Part shown: in pieces, positions 1-11,559 of the stretch
How positions within the stretch are numbered: the first letter of the stretch is position 1
Layout of the letters: each line of letters begins with the position of its first letter
Assembly (NCBI GenBank): GCA_015501585.1
Contig: JADNRY010000304.1
Span: forward strand, 1-64,000
Source: Rhodocollybia butyracea
Taxonomy: Eukaryota; Basidiomycota; Agaricomycetes; Agaricales; Omphalotaceae
DNA: 64,000 nt
Direction of reading: 5' to 3'
Program-made: the position numbers and the translations under genes
The notes under the pieces: generated by a model
The model's database searches: none
The model's input: only the letters and a program-made list of their open reading frames with translations
Told to the model about the DNA's origin: nothing

Positions 1-465
1 GCGTTGCAGATAGCGTTGGAGGCGGCGCCAGCATCAAGAGCAAAATCCGAGCATAGAGCTCTGTGACGTTCCAATATCATTCCATATGTATCCACTTCAT
101 CCTGTGACGAGCACGTCTTCTCGGGGTTGGAGCCACTGGGATGACATCCAAAAAACGAGGGAACCAAAGACGGCGTGAATGACAGCAATGAGGTTGATTG
201 AGAGGATTGTAAGTTTGGTCAGTATCACAAAAAGACTTTTTTTTAGCTGCAACTCACCGATCTTGGATTATATAGATCCTGCCCAACTACCGAATCGCGG
301 GTTACATAGTTCAAGCGCCCTCTTTCTCTGGGACAAACAACGAGATCTCTGAGCTGGCTGGGAGTGTTTAGGGTCATTGGCGATTGAGCTGGTCTTGACT
401 AACACATGAGCTATGTAGAGATCTGGCGTTACAACGATTGCTGTTGACATCTTAGAAGAGAGCAT
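1..465 (-). CDS. Unidentified gene, 5' part only, cut by the window edge
   Basis: Two minus-strand stretches look coding. The first starts near 450 with MSTAIVVTPDLYIAHVL. The second, about 190 down to 1, includes SSQDEVDTYGMILERHRALC and runs off the edge. A donor-like GTGAGT near 250 and an AG near 170 could join them. Support comes from a degraded second copy at 18366-20880, where MPTAIAATPDLYIAHVL and SSQDKLNTYGVSR are recognisable, so the protein level is conserved between copies. No domain is recognised, so no function is given. Start and splice sites are tentative. Confidence 0.35.
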
Positions 466-2625
466 CGAAAGCTCATGGATGGTTACGACGAGAGAACAGG
501 AGATGTTGATGAGCGAAGAAGGCTAAGCCGAACTATCATATGTAATAATCGAGTAGCGCCGGCAAGCGGCAAGGCCCGCTACCTCCAATCGCAGTCTGCA
601 AATTCTTGAAGTGTGATTTATTGTATTTGTATAAGAATAGCAGAAGAAGTATAGTAACTGACTAGAGACACCAGTAATAGGCAATAATTACAACATAGCG
701 AAGAACGGTACCTAGATGGGTACAATTCGCTCGAGCTTGGCTCGAGCCCAAGAATCTGCAAACTGAGATCCAAGAACTATGTCCACCCCTGGAGGACATT
801 CACACAGAGTAAAAGGTAGAGACGTCGTGAACACGTTGTAAGCCGTAGAGTAGGTAACGCGTAAGAACGTCGAAGGCGACGGAAAGGGCAAGCCGTTGCC
901 TCGAAATAGTGAATATGATATAAAAGAAACTAGGATTTTGACTATCCTGATAGACGTTGGGGTTGCGGAAAGAATGGCCACCTACATCGAACGAAAATAC
1001 CATTGTTGAAGCAAAGAAACAAATACAAAGTTGAACGATTAGTGGCTACCATCGGCTTGCAGGCAATCGAGAGACGCCGATGGGCCGAAACATCGAATTT
1101 AACTGAATATATTACTGACCAAGATTGTGTATAGATGAGCCAATGATGGTGTAGGAACGTAAGGCAGCCGAGCGGCGCCATGTGGCTACCTAGAGTAAGC
1201 ACAGATTTCGAAGATCCCTGCCAAAAATGATAAATTTGAGTCCTACCAAGACCCTCTACCTAAAGGTAGCGGGAATTCCCACCGGCTCTTGGGCCGGCCC
1301 GGTTACAAACTCTTACAGTGATCATCTCTTTCTGCTGTAAAAACATGCATCGAATAATACAATCGCCGACCATCCCAAAGACATATCTGTCCGGTCTACC
1401 TTGAAGAACCTTACACAATACAGAGCCTACAAATGCCTGCCCTGTGGCTCGCGAGTTACCTATAAGCAAGAAAGCTAAAACTTATGAATTATACGGATCC
1501 TTCTGGGCGATGGCTGTGCAGCACGAGTGATACGTCTGGTAGGTCTTGCCACCATCGCCTCAGGTCGCACAGGTCACATCTACTGTGGTCAGTGCCAAAT
1601 TTCTCCATTCTGAAATCCCTTGCTTCAAGAGATACAGCTCCTGACATGATAGAACCTGAACGTGCCACTAATACAGCTGGCAAGGTAACTTTCCGCCACG
1701 AGAGTACATAATATTCTCGAGTCGGGTACAATATAAGCCGAAGTGCTTACCTGCTCTGAATCCGAGATTGCTTCACAGCTTCTGGGCCACGACTCAGAAG
1801 ACTCGGCCTCCAAGTCTGATTTGGAACAGCGCACTGCAGGCCGAGTAACAGTAACAACCCAACAGGTAAAAATCAATAGCAAATGTGGGCCAATATCCCG
1901 CACTGACGCTAGCAGCTAACATTCATGAAGCACTCATCGACGATGAAAAAGCTCACACTGCCTTGCTCGAGTATCACAGGCGAAATATTACCAACAAGTA
2001 CACAATTTCCAAGCTCCTTCAAACTGAACATGGACTCAAACTCTCGTAAATATACATCCTATACATCTCATATGATTTTTAGTTAATACGCTAATGAATA
2101 ACTGTAGCGCTTCATCGTAACCCGCATAAAGCACATTGGAACACCCAGGCCAGTGGTGCGATGACGAAAAATATGTCAGACCTCAATAAGCGTTAATTCA
2201 TTCTCAATGAAATGCCAAAGATCCCAGTGGCAAACGCGGTCCATGGACAATCAAGGAAACATTAGTGCTTGAACAGTCTGTTCATTTGACAAGGTTTGTA
2301 CAGTACATCGGTGATCTCCTTACTTGAAGAACTAACAGTTTACAGGGAGTTTATTAGTGCAATCATGTGAGAGGAAGACCCAGATGGTTTCAGAGCGCGC
2401 AAACCTACAGCAAAGATTTAAGTGGACCCCATCGTGACATATCTATCTGTCCCAAATACCTTGCGCTACTGCGCCAGAGCGATGCTCTGTGGCTCGCAGG
2501 TACCGATGAACAAGAAATCTAGAGCTTATGTACACAGTACTACGAAGAGGTGGAATGAAAGATGTTGAAAAAGGCTTTTCATCTAGCATTGCCATTCAGG
2601 AAATCAGGAATGACTAGACAGAGAG
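466..2625. other. No recognisable gene
   Basis: Only short open frames on both strands, none with a recognisable motif. A short segment near 1268 (AATTCCCACCGGCTCTT) recurs near 20900, so part of this stretch belongs to the same dispersed duplication as the gene at the left edge. Confidence 0.5.
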
Positions 2626-2668
2626 TCACAGAGCGGCACATATATTTTTGCCGTGCGCCCCATATCGT

Positions 2669-3338
2669 AGGTATCCGGTAATCTCGGTCCCAGATGTATA
2701 GGGAACGGCCCGATAGTCACAGATGTAAACAAAAACCAAATAAGAAACAAACAACCGAACGTTCCCTATAACATCTGGCGCATTCTGATTGTGAGGGGTG
2801 GGCTCACAGCCACCGTGACATTTAACGCCCATTAGCGCCTCTCAAGCCAGTGCCTAAAGCTACAGTTTTTGACCATTTTAAGTTGTCGCCATTACCCTTT
2901 GTGTGCCATTTGCCACTTATAGACCCTTCCAATCAAAACTACTGTGGACGGTCATGGAAAAAGTTTAATCCTGCTTGCGTTTGAAGCTAACTTATCATCC
3001 CTCTTCTTGTTGAAGCTAAGGATAAGCAGGTCATCACCATTTTGCCTCTTAACATACCTGAAGAAGATTGGGCATGTTGTTCTGAGCTTCTTTGTGATTC
3101 ATATTACTGATTTATGCATTAATTCACATTAAGAGCTGCAGAAGAGCATCGGTCACTGCGAAATCACACCGTTACATATCTGGTCACGTCACTGAGCCCA
3201 CCCCTCACGGTCAAATTGCGCCAGATGTCTAGGGCAAAGGGCTGATGTTTGTTTCGTGTTTGGTTTTTTGTTTACATCTATGATTATCGGTGAAGCGGCC
3301 CGCGCGCTATACATCTGGGACCGAGATTAGGTATCCGG
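2669..3338. repeat. Inverted repeat pair, arms about 145-160 bp
   Basis: The left arm (about 2669-2820) and right arm (about 3182-3338) are reverse complements with scattered differences. Both carry GAGCCCACCCCTCAC, GCGCCAGATGT, GTTTACATCT and ACATCTGGGACCGAGATTA. About 360 bp separate them. No open frame spans the structure. It may be a decayed fold-back or MITE-like repeat, but target duplications were not identified. Confidence 0.6.
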
Positions 3339-3864
3339 CGCAGTGGGACTCGGAGCCGTGAGGCTCCCTCAGGAGATTGGGATATAAGTGCTCTATTGCT
3401 CTTAGTATTTGGCCTTTGGACCAGGCCTTATATACTACAGTACGGGTACTCTACGAGGTATCTACCGGGTCTGTAAGTATTAGTAAGTAGCTTGGTAAGT
3501 ACATCAGTAAGCTACATCGGAAGAGTATCAGTTCTGGATTGCCGTGACATCATCGGCGGCGGCGCAACTACGACACCCCATGCGTGGTGCGTGCTAGGCG
3601 CGTGCAGGTCTGTATGTGTTCACTCTGTAAGAGAAATAACAGTTATGCTTGTTGATATCAGCTCATCAACCTCTGTCTCTCCGTTGCTATCATCCCTTGC
3701 ATATCAATGCGGGGAGGTCTCCCTCAAGTGGCTGCTATGAAGTGCCCCCAAAATTTCCACTCGGATGGTCAAGGTATATACAGACTCAGGGTCAAGTAAT
3801 ACAAATGCAGCCTACAGATATTGACGGTAATCAAATCGGTCAAAGCATAATCGAATTGAACTAC

Positions 3865-5113
3865 TTAGGAGAATAGTCCACCTCTTCTTTCTTCTTCTGT
3901 GACATAGCTCGGCGGGGCACTGGATTCATGGGATATTCGTACCTCCCTGGCGTTCAAGTTTTCGATCAGGGGCGTAGGCGGCCTGCCCAGTGCCTTGAGC
4001 TGACGATGCTTGTAAATGTAATGATGGACAAGAGAGAAAGGATTAGTGGTGATATGTGCATAGGAGCTGGAAACGGTGTATGGTGTTAATGTAGTATTTG
4101 TCATGGTGAATTTTCGGGACTTCCATCGAAGGTAGTAGTGGTAGGTGAATAAACACGAGAGAACAAAAGCCATTCCAATGCAGGCACCAATAACGATGTA
4201 GTCTGTGGTTGATAGTGAATGTGGTGAGGCTGAGGTTTTCAAAGCTGGGGAGCTGGTAGAAGGTGTACTCTTGAGTGTACTCGTACTCAATAGCACTTAA
4301 GCTTGACAAGGAGTGAAAAAATATACATAGACCTTACCTTTGGATTGTTCCTGAAGCGGTGTTTCTACAGATCAGATACAATTAGTAGTGAGAAGTAAAT
4401 TAGCAAAATATAAATGCATACGTTGGAGATGATGATCTGGTTTCATCGGAGGTTGCGATAGAGGAAGAAATGTGTGGAGAAGCTGCTGTTATTTATAACA
4501 GGCCTCCGTCAGTCAGGGACTTTTCCTATTCAGCTCCATTAAACGAGCGCTTACGCGTTTGCCAAACCAGGAGCATTAGAGTAAGCCACAAGCGAATATA
4601 CCCTGCAACAAGACCAAGGCTATTTTTAATCGCGCTTTGTAAGAACGGTTGGAAAGAAATAGAAATACCCCGAGGACGGTGGCCCAATGGAAGTGGCATT
4701 TCCGGAAGAATTGAAGAACCCAAACCATTCCAGATAGCCGTTTTCCCCTTGCAATTCAATTGCGAAAGAATCATCTGGGGCGTCTCCCTTTGTATAGATC
4801 CACAAGATGTCATAGGACTGGTTAACGCCCACTGGGAAAGGGTTAGTGCCGAAGATGAATGATAGTGTAGATGCAAAAAAAACACGATGTATACAGGCTG
4901 GGTACAGCAGGTAAGTTTCATTCCAATCAATTAAAGAGGTTGACCTACACAATGAGTACAGACAGCATCGATTAAACCTGAGGTGACGCAAAAGCCTGGA
5001 AAACAAGAAGCGAAGGGGGACTGAGACAGAGCTGCTACTAGTGATAGTATATCAGTTAAAAGAGGAGGGCGGAGACTAAATGTTTCAAGCCACAGCATAA
5101 CTTTACAAACCAC
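3865..5113 (-). CDS. Single-pass membrane protein with secreted N-terminal domain (multi-exon)
   Basis: The last exon (about 4296 to 3865) gives a Ser/Thr-rich stretch, then one hydrophobic segment YIVIGACIGMAFVLSCLF followed by RWKSRK. That is a transmembrane helix with a positive inside flank and a cytoplasmic tail of about 80 residues. Upstream, around 4630-4870, a second coding block contains FGTNPFPVGVNQSYDILW and GYLEWFGFFNSSGNATSIG, a globular extracellular domain with N-glycosylation motifs. Such Ser/Thr-linked single-TM proteins are common in mushroom fungi, but their function is not established. Small introns such as GTATGC...CTGTAG and GTAAGG...GTCAAG lie near 4300-4440. The 5' exons are unclear; a hydrophobic start near 5113 is possible. 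No nonsense codon was seen in the two main blocks, so it may be a working host gene. Confidence 0.55.
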
Positions 5114-6218
5114 CTCAGCTGATAACGAAAATAACAGACTTCAATGATTCTGCGATTCCTGAGTTCCATTTAGCGGCCACGAGCTTGACGAGAAATCAGT
5201 GCTGTCCTCGTAACGGTCAGTATAATCATTCATGTTCGTTACAGTGATTTACTGACAGGAATGAACTATTTTTCAAGTGTCACTATGACAGCCTTCTATT
5301 AATATATCAAGTCAGTATAACTATAAAACTACTATACATATTGAGCGAAACAAACTATAGATATGCAGGTCACAGTACAGATAAAATAAAACACGGACGA
5401 GAAATCAGTCAACCAGTGATCAACTAAGTATCATCCGTATTCTTGCTGTCAACTTGCCGTATTCACAGAAATTTACTGACCGGAAGAATTTATGCATAGT
5501 GCTGTCCAAAACTTGAACACCTGGCTCCAGATATTACTCCGGTGCGAGTAATAGCACCATCTTCTCTCGGAATGGAGATGGGGGAGGTGAGAATCTGAAC
5601 GAACATCAAGTTGGAACACACTGATTTCAAGTGTCGCAAAACTTCAAGCAAACGGAACAGGCTGCGTATCAGTCCTGGGGACCATTATTAATTTACACGC
5701 TATCCGTTCGTATGATTTAGATGAATTCTCGGACTGAAGTCTTGACTGAAGTGAAGGTTCCCAGTCGAAATTCATATATCAAGGATTAAAAAAGTCAAAA
5801 CACGGACAAATTTTGCTACCATTATGGTAATGATTATTATGCTGAACACTGGGTGTCTCTAGGATTAAATAACGAGGCTCATCTTGTTCTTCACTTCAAG
5901 AGCTTCTCTGTTATTGACAATTAGTTGACAATGAACGATTTGTAAAAGCATTGATTGAATAGTAACCAAGGGTAGTACCTCTCTCGATGAACCGTCTAGT
6001 CTACCAGAAACGTCATGACACCACAGAGCCCGTGGCAGGAGATCTAGAATTATGTAAAGGTGAGCTGGAGACTGGAGTCGAAAAGGGCCTCACACCTTTC
6101 ATCAAGCATTGCCGCGTTGGGATCACCCGCAGCCACAAAGCATTGAGTAGTTTCTATCCCGACTATCACTACATACTTCATCCAAATGGCCATCTATACA
6201 TACATACATAGATAACAC
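5114..6218. other. AT-rich intergenic sequence, no gene seen
   Basis: No convincing coding block, terminal inverted repeat or long repeat. It separates the membrane-protein gene from the RBR ligase gene. Both are on the minus strand, so it probably holds the membrane-protein promoter and the RBR 3' end. Confidence 0.5.
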
Positions 6219-7290
6219 TTATCGACCACGACACATACCGTGACATTCCTTCCATTTAGAGCCACAGCCATAACAAAACTCACTTCGACAATTACACAAA
6301 ATATGGCGACATCCATTAACCCTTTCCACCACCACGCCGCATCCAGGACAACTTCTCCACATTTTCTTGCGGGAAAGCTTGCGAAACGTGATCTCTATCA
6401 ACTCCTTCTCAAGCGAGAGCTGAGAGGGACACTTTACTATCCCTACATGACGCTCCTTGCAGATAAGACAGACTCGCTCAGAGCACGAAGGACATTGGTG
6501 GAATTGAGAGACGGTGGAGCTTCTGGATGATGAACCAGCGATGCCCGGAGTCGAGACCCTATTTTTGACTCTATTCTTGAGTGAACTCCATGGCCGAAGG
6601 AATGCAAACCAGGGTGGATGGCCTCTGGCCACAGTAGTGTCTGAGACAGAAACTCTGTTCTTGAATGAGCTCCATGACCCGAGGAACGCGGCACAGCATG
6701 GATCAGGGCAGTATAAACGATCGCTGGGAGGGACTTCAAGTTCAGCAGCTTTTGCTCGCCAGTGTGCACCCAGAGCAGGATTAAGATCATCAAGTGCCTC
6801 CATCAAGCTTTGCCCTGTAGAAAGAGTGATGATCCTTCTGCAGCATCTTGGAGGAAGCATGTGTTGGATATCACAAGATATCAGTATCATTGTTATGATT
6901 GATCAAGCTCATAGTTATCTCACACTCATTATTGACACGTACTTACACGTACTTATTTCCTATCACCCCCATTACCAGTATATAAGCAGTAGCTAGATAT
7001 ACGCTACCTCATCCGATTGCCCCTCTCTCAGTGCTGTAGGGGGCAAACGGAATATATTGTGCTTTTCACTTTATTCTGCCGTTGTGCTATATATTATCCC
7101 GAGTGGTAATATCGTGTTCTATTTTATTATCCAACAGCATGCTCTTATCGATACATGTTTGGATGTACTGCTGTAAACACGAATTGCAGTAGTGATGGTC
7201 ACAGGCCCAGAGGTCGAAGAACGGAGTGTCAGTTTGCGATTCCATGCATACTGCGCATGTCACCGGAGCAGCAGATGATTGTCTATATGG
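6219..7290 (-). CDS. RING-IBR-RING (RBR) E3 ubiquitin ligase
   Basis: RBR ligases receive ubiquitin from an E2 on a catalytic cysteine in RING2 and pass it to a substrate. The RING1 block lies at about 7265-7090 and reads CAVCMESQTDTPFFDLWACD, then HHYCNSCLQQYI. After an intron the main block (6890-6219) starts with the typical MLPPRCC. It continues with an IBR (RLYCPDPCCAAF ... CPSCSERVCLICKERH) and ends with RING2: SCPGCGVVVERVNGCRH, then CNCRSEFCYGCG. The cysteine in GCRHILCNC is at the catalytic position. The IBR contains an internal near-duplication (WSSFKNRV / WSSLKNRV), which is unusual. The N-terminus upstream of RING1 was not resolved. No stop codon breaks the two blocks. Confidence 0.7.
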
Positions 7291-7618
7291 TTTTTTGAAC
7301 GTCTTTAGTAATTATGACCACCTTCGATAACGAGTCCGAGAGAACATACCCTACGCTTTTATTGAGACGCAACCCGTCCGTTATAACGCTCGTAGGGCGG
7401 GGGCTAGGTTCAGGAGGCCTTTGTGAAATAGTCAGGATCGACAGAAAAAGAAATTTTATCCAGACCTACAACAAATTTTCCTGTGGAGACGGAAGCAAGT
7501 CCAAATTCTTGGCACTCTAAATGATTGTCCTCAATAGGAGACAGTCTCACCAATTGTCTTGGGTTGGGCACTCTAAATGATTGTTTGCTCAAGACAATCA
7601 TTTTGACTGTCCTTAATA
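7291..7618. other. Repeat-rich spacer with a GGCACTCTAAATGATTGT motif
   Basis: From about 7515 the motif ACTCTAAATGATTGT recurs, and it continues on the far side of the hAT-like insertion (8920-9050, ACTCCAAATGATTG). The insertion therefore split a pre-existing repeat. No gene is seen. Confidence 0.5.
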
Positions 7619-7626
7619 GTAGGCAA

Positions 7627-8911
7627 TAGAGGTGGGCACGATTGCACACTCAAATGCATTCGCCATTCGTGGCGCGAATATGAAGCCTCAAAAGGCCATA
7701 TTCGCACTCGAATGACCCCCTGGAGGGCAAATGCACTCATGCGAGTGCACATTCAAATGCCCAAGGGTCCATATTTGTGGACATTCATGCGAATGTGGCG
7801 TGAATATGAGCATAATAACTATTATACAATAATTATAATACACTACTGTACATAATACTACTACAACTACTTATTAAATGCTCTTACACTAATGGTTAGC
7901 TTGACTTACTGGAGAGGGCAACAGGGGATCAAAAACAAATGTTGCGAGACTTTATAAAGTCTCGGAAAATCATGTGATTCATCAAACGGCAAACGCGTTG
8001 ATCACAATCGTGTTTGGCATTTGACGGGTCACGTGGCCCTTGCGGGACTTTATATAAAGTCGCGCAACTTCGTTTACATCCCCCATCTCTCCCAGGTAAG
8101 TCAGTTCACTACAAATAGTAGTGTATTTTTATGTACATTAGTGTAAGTACTGGTAGTAATGTAATTACTGCTTACATGCATTAAAATATGTACAAAAGGC
8201 TGCCGCGGGCCTTGTAAAAGGCCCTGCGCACACGCGTAACTCATAGATATTTTGTTTTATTAGTGCCGTTGCTATCATTAAGTAGTTATACTAGTTTATA
8301 ATACTTGTTGCAGCTTGTTGGTGGCTTTATAATGGGCCACCGCAAGTCGCATCAGGAAAAGCCGTTTTTGCCTAGGTGACCCCAGAGTGGCCTAAAGCAA
8401 ACTAGGTGACCTATGAATCCTATGGCATCCTAGGAATTTGGGCTCATCCCTTGCCAGTCAAGGCTCTTGAGGATTCCCTAGGGTATCCTAGGCAAACCCA
8501 GGGCAAGCCTAGGTTTGCCCAGGTTTGCCCAGGTGTTCCCCAGGAGCACCTGGGCAAACCTGGGCAAACCTAGGCTTGCCTAGGGAATCCTCAAGAACCT
8601 TGACTGGCAAGGGACGAGCCCAAATTCCTAGGATGCCATAGGATTCATAGGTCACCTAGTTTGCTTTAGGCCACTCTGGGGTCACCTAGGCAAAAACGGC
8701 TTTTCCTGATGCGATGTATTTATGTGAGAATATTCATGAATATAAGTGAATATAAGTGGCAAATATGGGCCCGCCTGTTGTCCATATTCACATTCGAATG
8801 ACGTATGCACCCGAATGCACATTTGTGGTAGCATAGGCATTCATATTTGAATGTAGAATGCAAATACATTCGAGTATATTCACACCCATGCCTCATTTGT
8901 GCCCATCTCTA
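7627..8911. mobile_element. Non-autonomous hAT-like element, 1285 bp
   Basis: The ends are imperfect inverted repeats, TAGAGGTGGGCAC at left and TAGAGATGGGCAC at right (read inward). The 8-bp sequence GTAGGCAA flanks both sides (7619-7626 and 8912-8919). An 8-bp duplication and YAGRG-type ends are typical of hAT transposons. No transposase is encoded. Inside are ATTCGAATG-type subterminal repeats, a smaller TIR unit at 7941-8068 (ends GTTGCG...CGCAAC, with the 18-bp palindrome GAGACTTTATAAAGTCTC) and a 366-bp palindrome at 8348-8713. Confidence 0.8.
8348..8713. repeat. Nested 366-bp near-perfect palindrome
   Basis: Arms of about 175 bp start with CGCATCAGGAAAAGCC and end with its reverse complement. 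They meet at a short centre near 8530 (AGGTGTTCC/GGAGCACCT). The arms are rich in CCTAGG and GCCCAGG. It could be a snap-back MITE that landed in the hAT-like element. No clear target duplication was found. Confidence 0.8.
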
Positions 8912-9050
8912 GTAGGCAATCCAAATGATTGTCTTAGATTAGGCACTCCAAATGATTGCTTACTCAAGACAACCAAAATGAGTGTTTGGCAAAAAAACAT
9001 CTAAATGGTTGTTTTTTCAAAAAATGATTGTCTCAGACAATCAAATTCAT

Positions 9051-9758
9051 TGTTTTTCCTTCCCGTAGTGCACCTAAAGTAACAGCAATCAATTACAATG
9101 CTCACGACAGAGTGAACGTAGTACTCACCTTTGGCGTGGATAGGAGCCAAGCCGGTTTCCTTGAACAGAGAGACGAGGTAGGCCTCAGTAGATGACGGAA
9201 GAGCCTCCAAAGGTTGGTCTATGAGGTATCTGTATTTGGCCTAGTGGTTCCGTAGTCGTTGTAGAGACAATAGCGGTTGACGTTGAGAGGTAGACAAGAA
9301 TGAGGTTCGCAAAAGTTCTTCCCGGTGTTGGAGCCTCAAATTTGTCGGTGTCGGAACCTGTGAACAAAGTCGGAGAGCAAAGAAGCGAGGGATGGAACGA
9401 AGAGCGAAGAAGCGCTGTAAGAGTAGGTTCAACGTATAGTGCAAAAGCTACGTTTAACTAGAGAACTTGTACAATCAAAAACACTTGTGATACCACCGTT
9501 CTTGGCATCGAGGAAGGGGTGAAAGTACGATCCGCTGAGGAACTGGTGACATGTCACTGTTTGGACGCTGTAGAGTGTATTATATTAGCTCAGGTAACTC
9601 AGTGTTACAGCAACTCACTGTGGTCAAAGCCTCAATGATAAATCGATAAAGTGAAAGATTTGTATTCTGTACAAAGTCGTAGTCTTCCTAATTGCTTCTC
9701 CTTCTCTCAGTTTCTAATACTAGTTTCTTTTCCTTGATCCAGATCTCTGGCTTGCGTA
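9051..9758. other. No recognisable gene
   Basis: Short open frames only. Nothing matches a family I know. Confidence 0.4.
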
Positions 9759-9891
9759 GATTCAGCAAGAGTAAGAGGTCTAGTACGGTGGTGCTAGTTT
9801 TCTGCAGGGAGGAGGAAGACGATCAAGATTCAGCAAGAGTAGGAGGTCTAGTACGGTGGTGCTAGTTTTCTGCAGGAGGAAGACGATCAAG
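9759..9891. repeat. Tandem duplication, two copies of about 65-68 bp
   Basis: The copy at 9759-9826 is repeated at 9827-9891. Both start GATTCAGCAAGAGTA and end GACGATCAAG. The second lacks GGA once in the GAGGAGG run and has one substitution. Confidence 0.85.
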
Positions 9892-9970
9892 GGAACTCGG
9901 CAATAATTATGACAAAGGCGCCCATGATTATGACGCAATTTGTCATAATCTAATCTAATCATAAATCAAC

Positions 9971-11103
9971 CCCAGTGAAAATCGACATGATTGAAATTGA
10001 TTGAAATTGAGTGAGATTGAGTGATATTGGTTCAGATTGGAAACTGTCAGCAAGTGACAGGTGTATTTACTTGTCACCGAGGAGAACCAATTTCCTTCGA
10101 AAAGTGAGACTTTGGCCGATTTTTTTTTGATTAAGATTGAATGGAATTGGTTTCCATTGTTTCACATTGTATCATATCGAAAGAAATTGGTCCTTATTAT
10201 TGCAGTTTTTTTTGGCTTTCAAATCTGTTAAAATCAATTCATGTTCATTATCATTGTGTTCAAAATGGTTCATATCTATGTACGTCAATTCTATATACAT
10301 ATACACCACACCAGGCCACACCATACTTGCAAGCAAACAAATCAGAGAAATTGCCACCTTTGAAGTGAGTTTGAGAAAAGACTTAGTTATCTCTTGAGTT
10401 ATCTGAAACTGAATAGAGCGTATTTGCAGTCGGTTTGGTGACCTTGGCGTTTCCTCGCTACGTCACACAGATTGCAACGACCGCAAGCTTGTCACGCCAT
10501 CTCATCGGCGTCTCCTCATTACATGTTGCCTTTTTAGCGGTTGCAGATACACTCTAATGAACAAGGTAGAACTCACCAAGTCTGCTTCAGGTGTGTTGGC
10601 TATCTGTGAAGCATGAAACCAGTCATTAGTAGGTTAATTGAATGAACAGCAAATGAAGAACACACCTGAATCGCTGTCTATGCGCCAGTTCTTGACCAGT
10701 TCAAAATGTATTAAAGATAATTTGGAATCTTCAGATGATTGAGCAAAGAGACAGAAGTAATTAGTAAGATATCTTCGGACAGAGTAAGGACAGCGCAATA
10801 GAGTCTGATAACAGAAGGGTGATTGTGGTGGTCTGTAAGAGAAATGCCTTTAGTGTTTTGACTTGCATAAAATATTTTTATGGCACGGTGTTCTCTTGAC
10901 ATGTCGACGGGGCAAATTTTCAATAGCTTAGATTGTTCAGAACAGCGTAGAACCAATGTGGTTCAAAACCAATAGATTCAGTATGTATTGATTTGGGTAA
11001 GGGATTGACAGCTACCAATTTCATCCAATGTCACTCAATCTTGTCTGATTTCACCCAATTTCCTCCAATCTCAACCATTTGAACCATGTCGATTTTCACT
11101 GGG
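9971..11103. mobile_element. TIR element of about 1.13 kb, non-autonomous
   Basis: The left end CCCAGTGAAAATCGACATG is matched by its reverse complement at the right end. Inside both ends are degenerate GATTGAAATTGAGTGAGATT-type subterminal repeats in mirrored order. The flanks share AATCAA (left just before 9970, right just after 11103), a possible short target duplication. No transposase was recognised. Confidence 0.6.
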
Positions 11104-11109
11104 AATCAA

Positions 11110-11540
11110 TGTTCAACTGTACCACCACCTTCTGTATCAAAAAAGGCGTTCTTCACACCACGAAGGCACTAATTAACTCGGACTCAGCAGATTGACCAGA
11201 ACGCCCAACGTACAATACCTGCAAGCTTTTGGCACCGCAAAGTTCATACAAAGCAAGATACACCTGTGGCCACCTGCACTTCTGCTGCTCATTCTCATTC
11301 TCTTGAGTTGCAGGCCACCACCATGCAGGAGCGCAAAAGCAATTGGAATGATTATCAAGAGTCTCATGGTGAATGTATGGATTGGAAACACAATTTCGGG
11401 AAAGGTACATTTTGTGTATACCCGTTTCTCGTCCATTAGACCCAGCTGAAAACGTAAGGCCGTGTAGGTCCTCCTTGGCCTCAATATCAAATCATTGACT
11501 CGTTGAATGTGCCTTTGGATCCGTCCTCGAGCACGACTAT
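11110..11540. other. No recognisable gene
   Basis: A minus-strand frame of about 100 codons with a hydrophobic stretch (LLIIIPIAFALLHGG) lies near 11490-11173. It has no family resemblance, and the plus strand is equally open there. It is not called as a gene. Confidence 0.35.
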
Positions 11541-11559
11541 TCTATAACTAGGGCTACAA

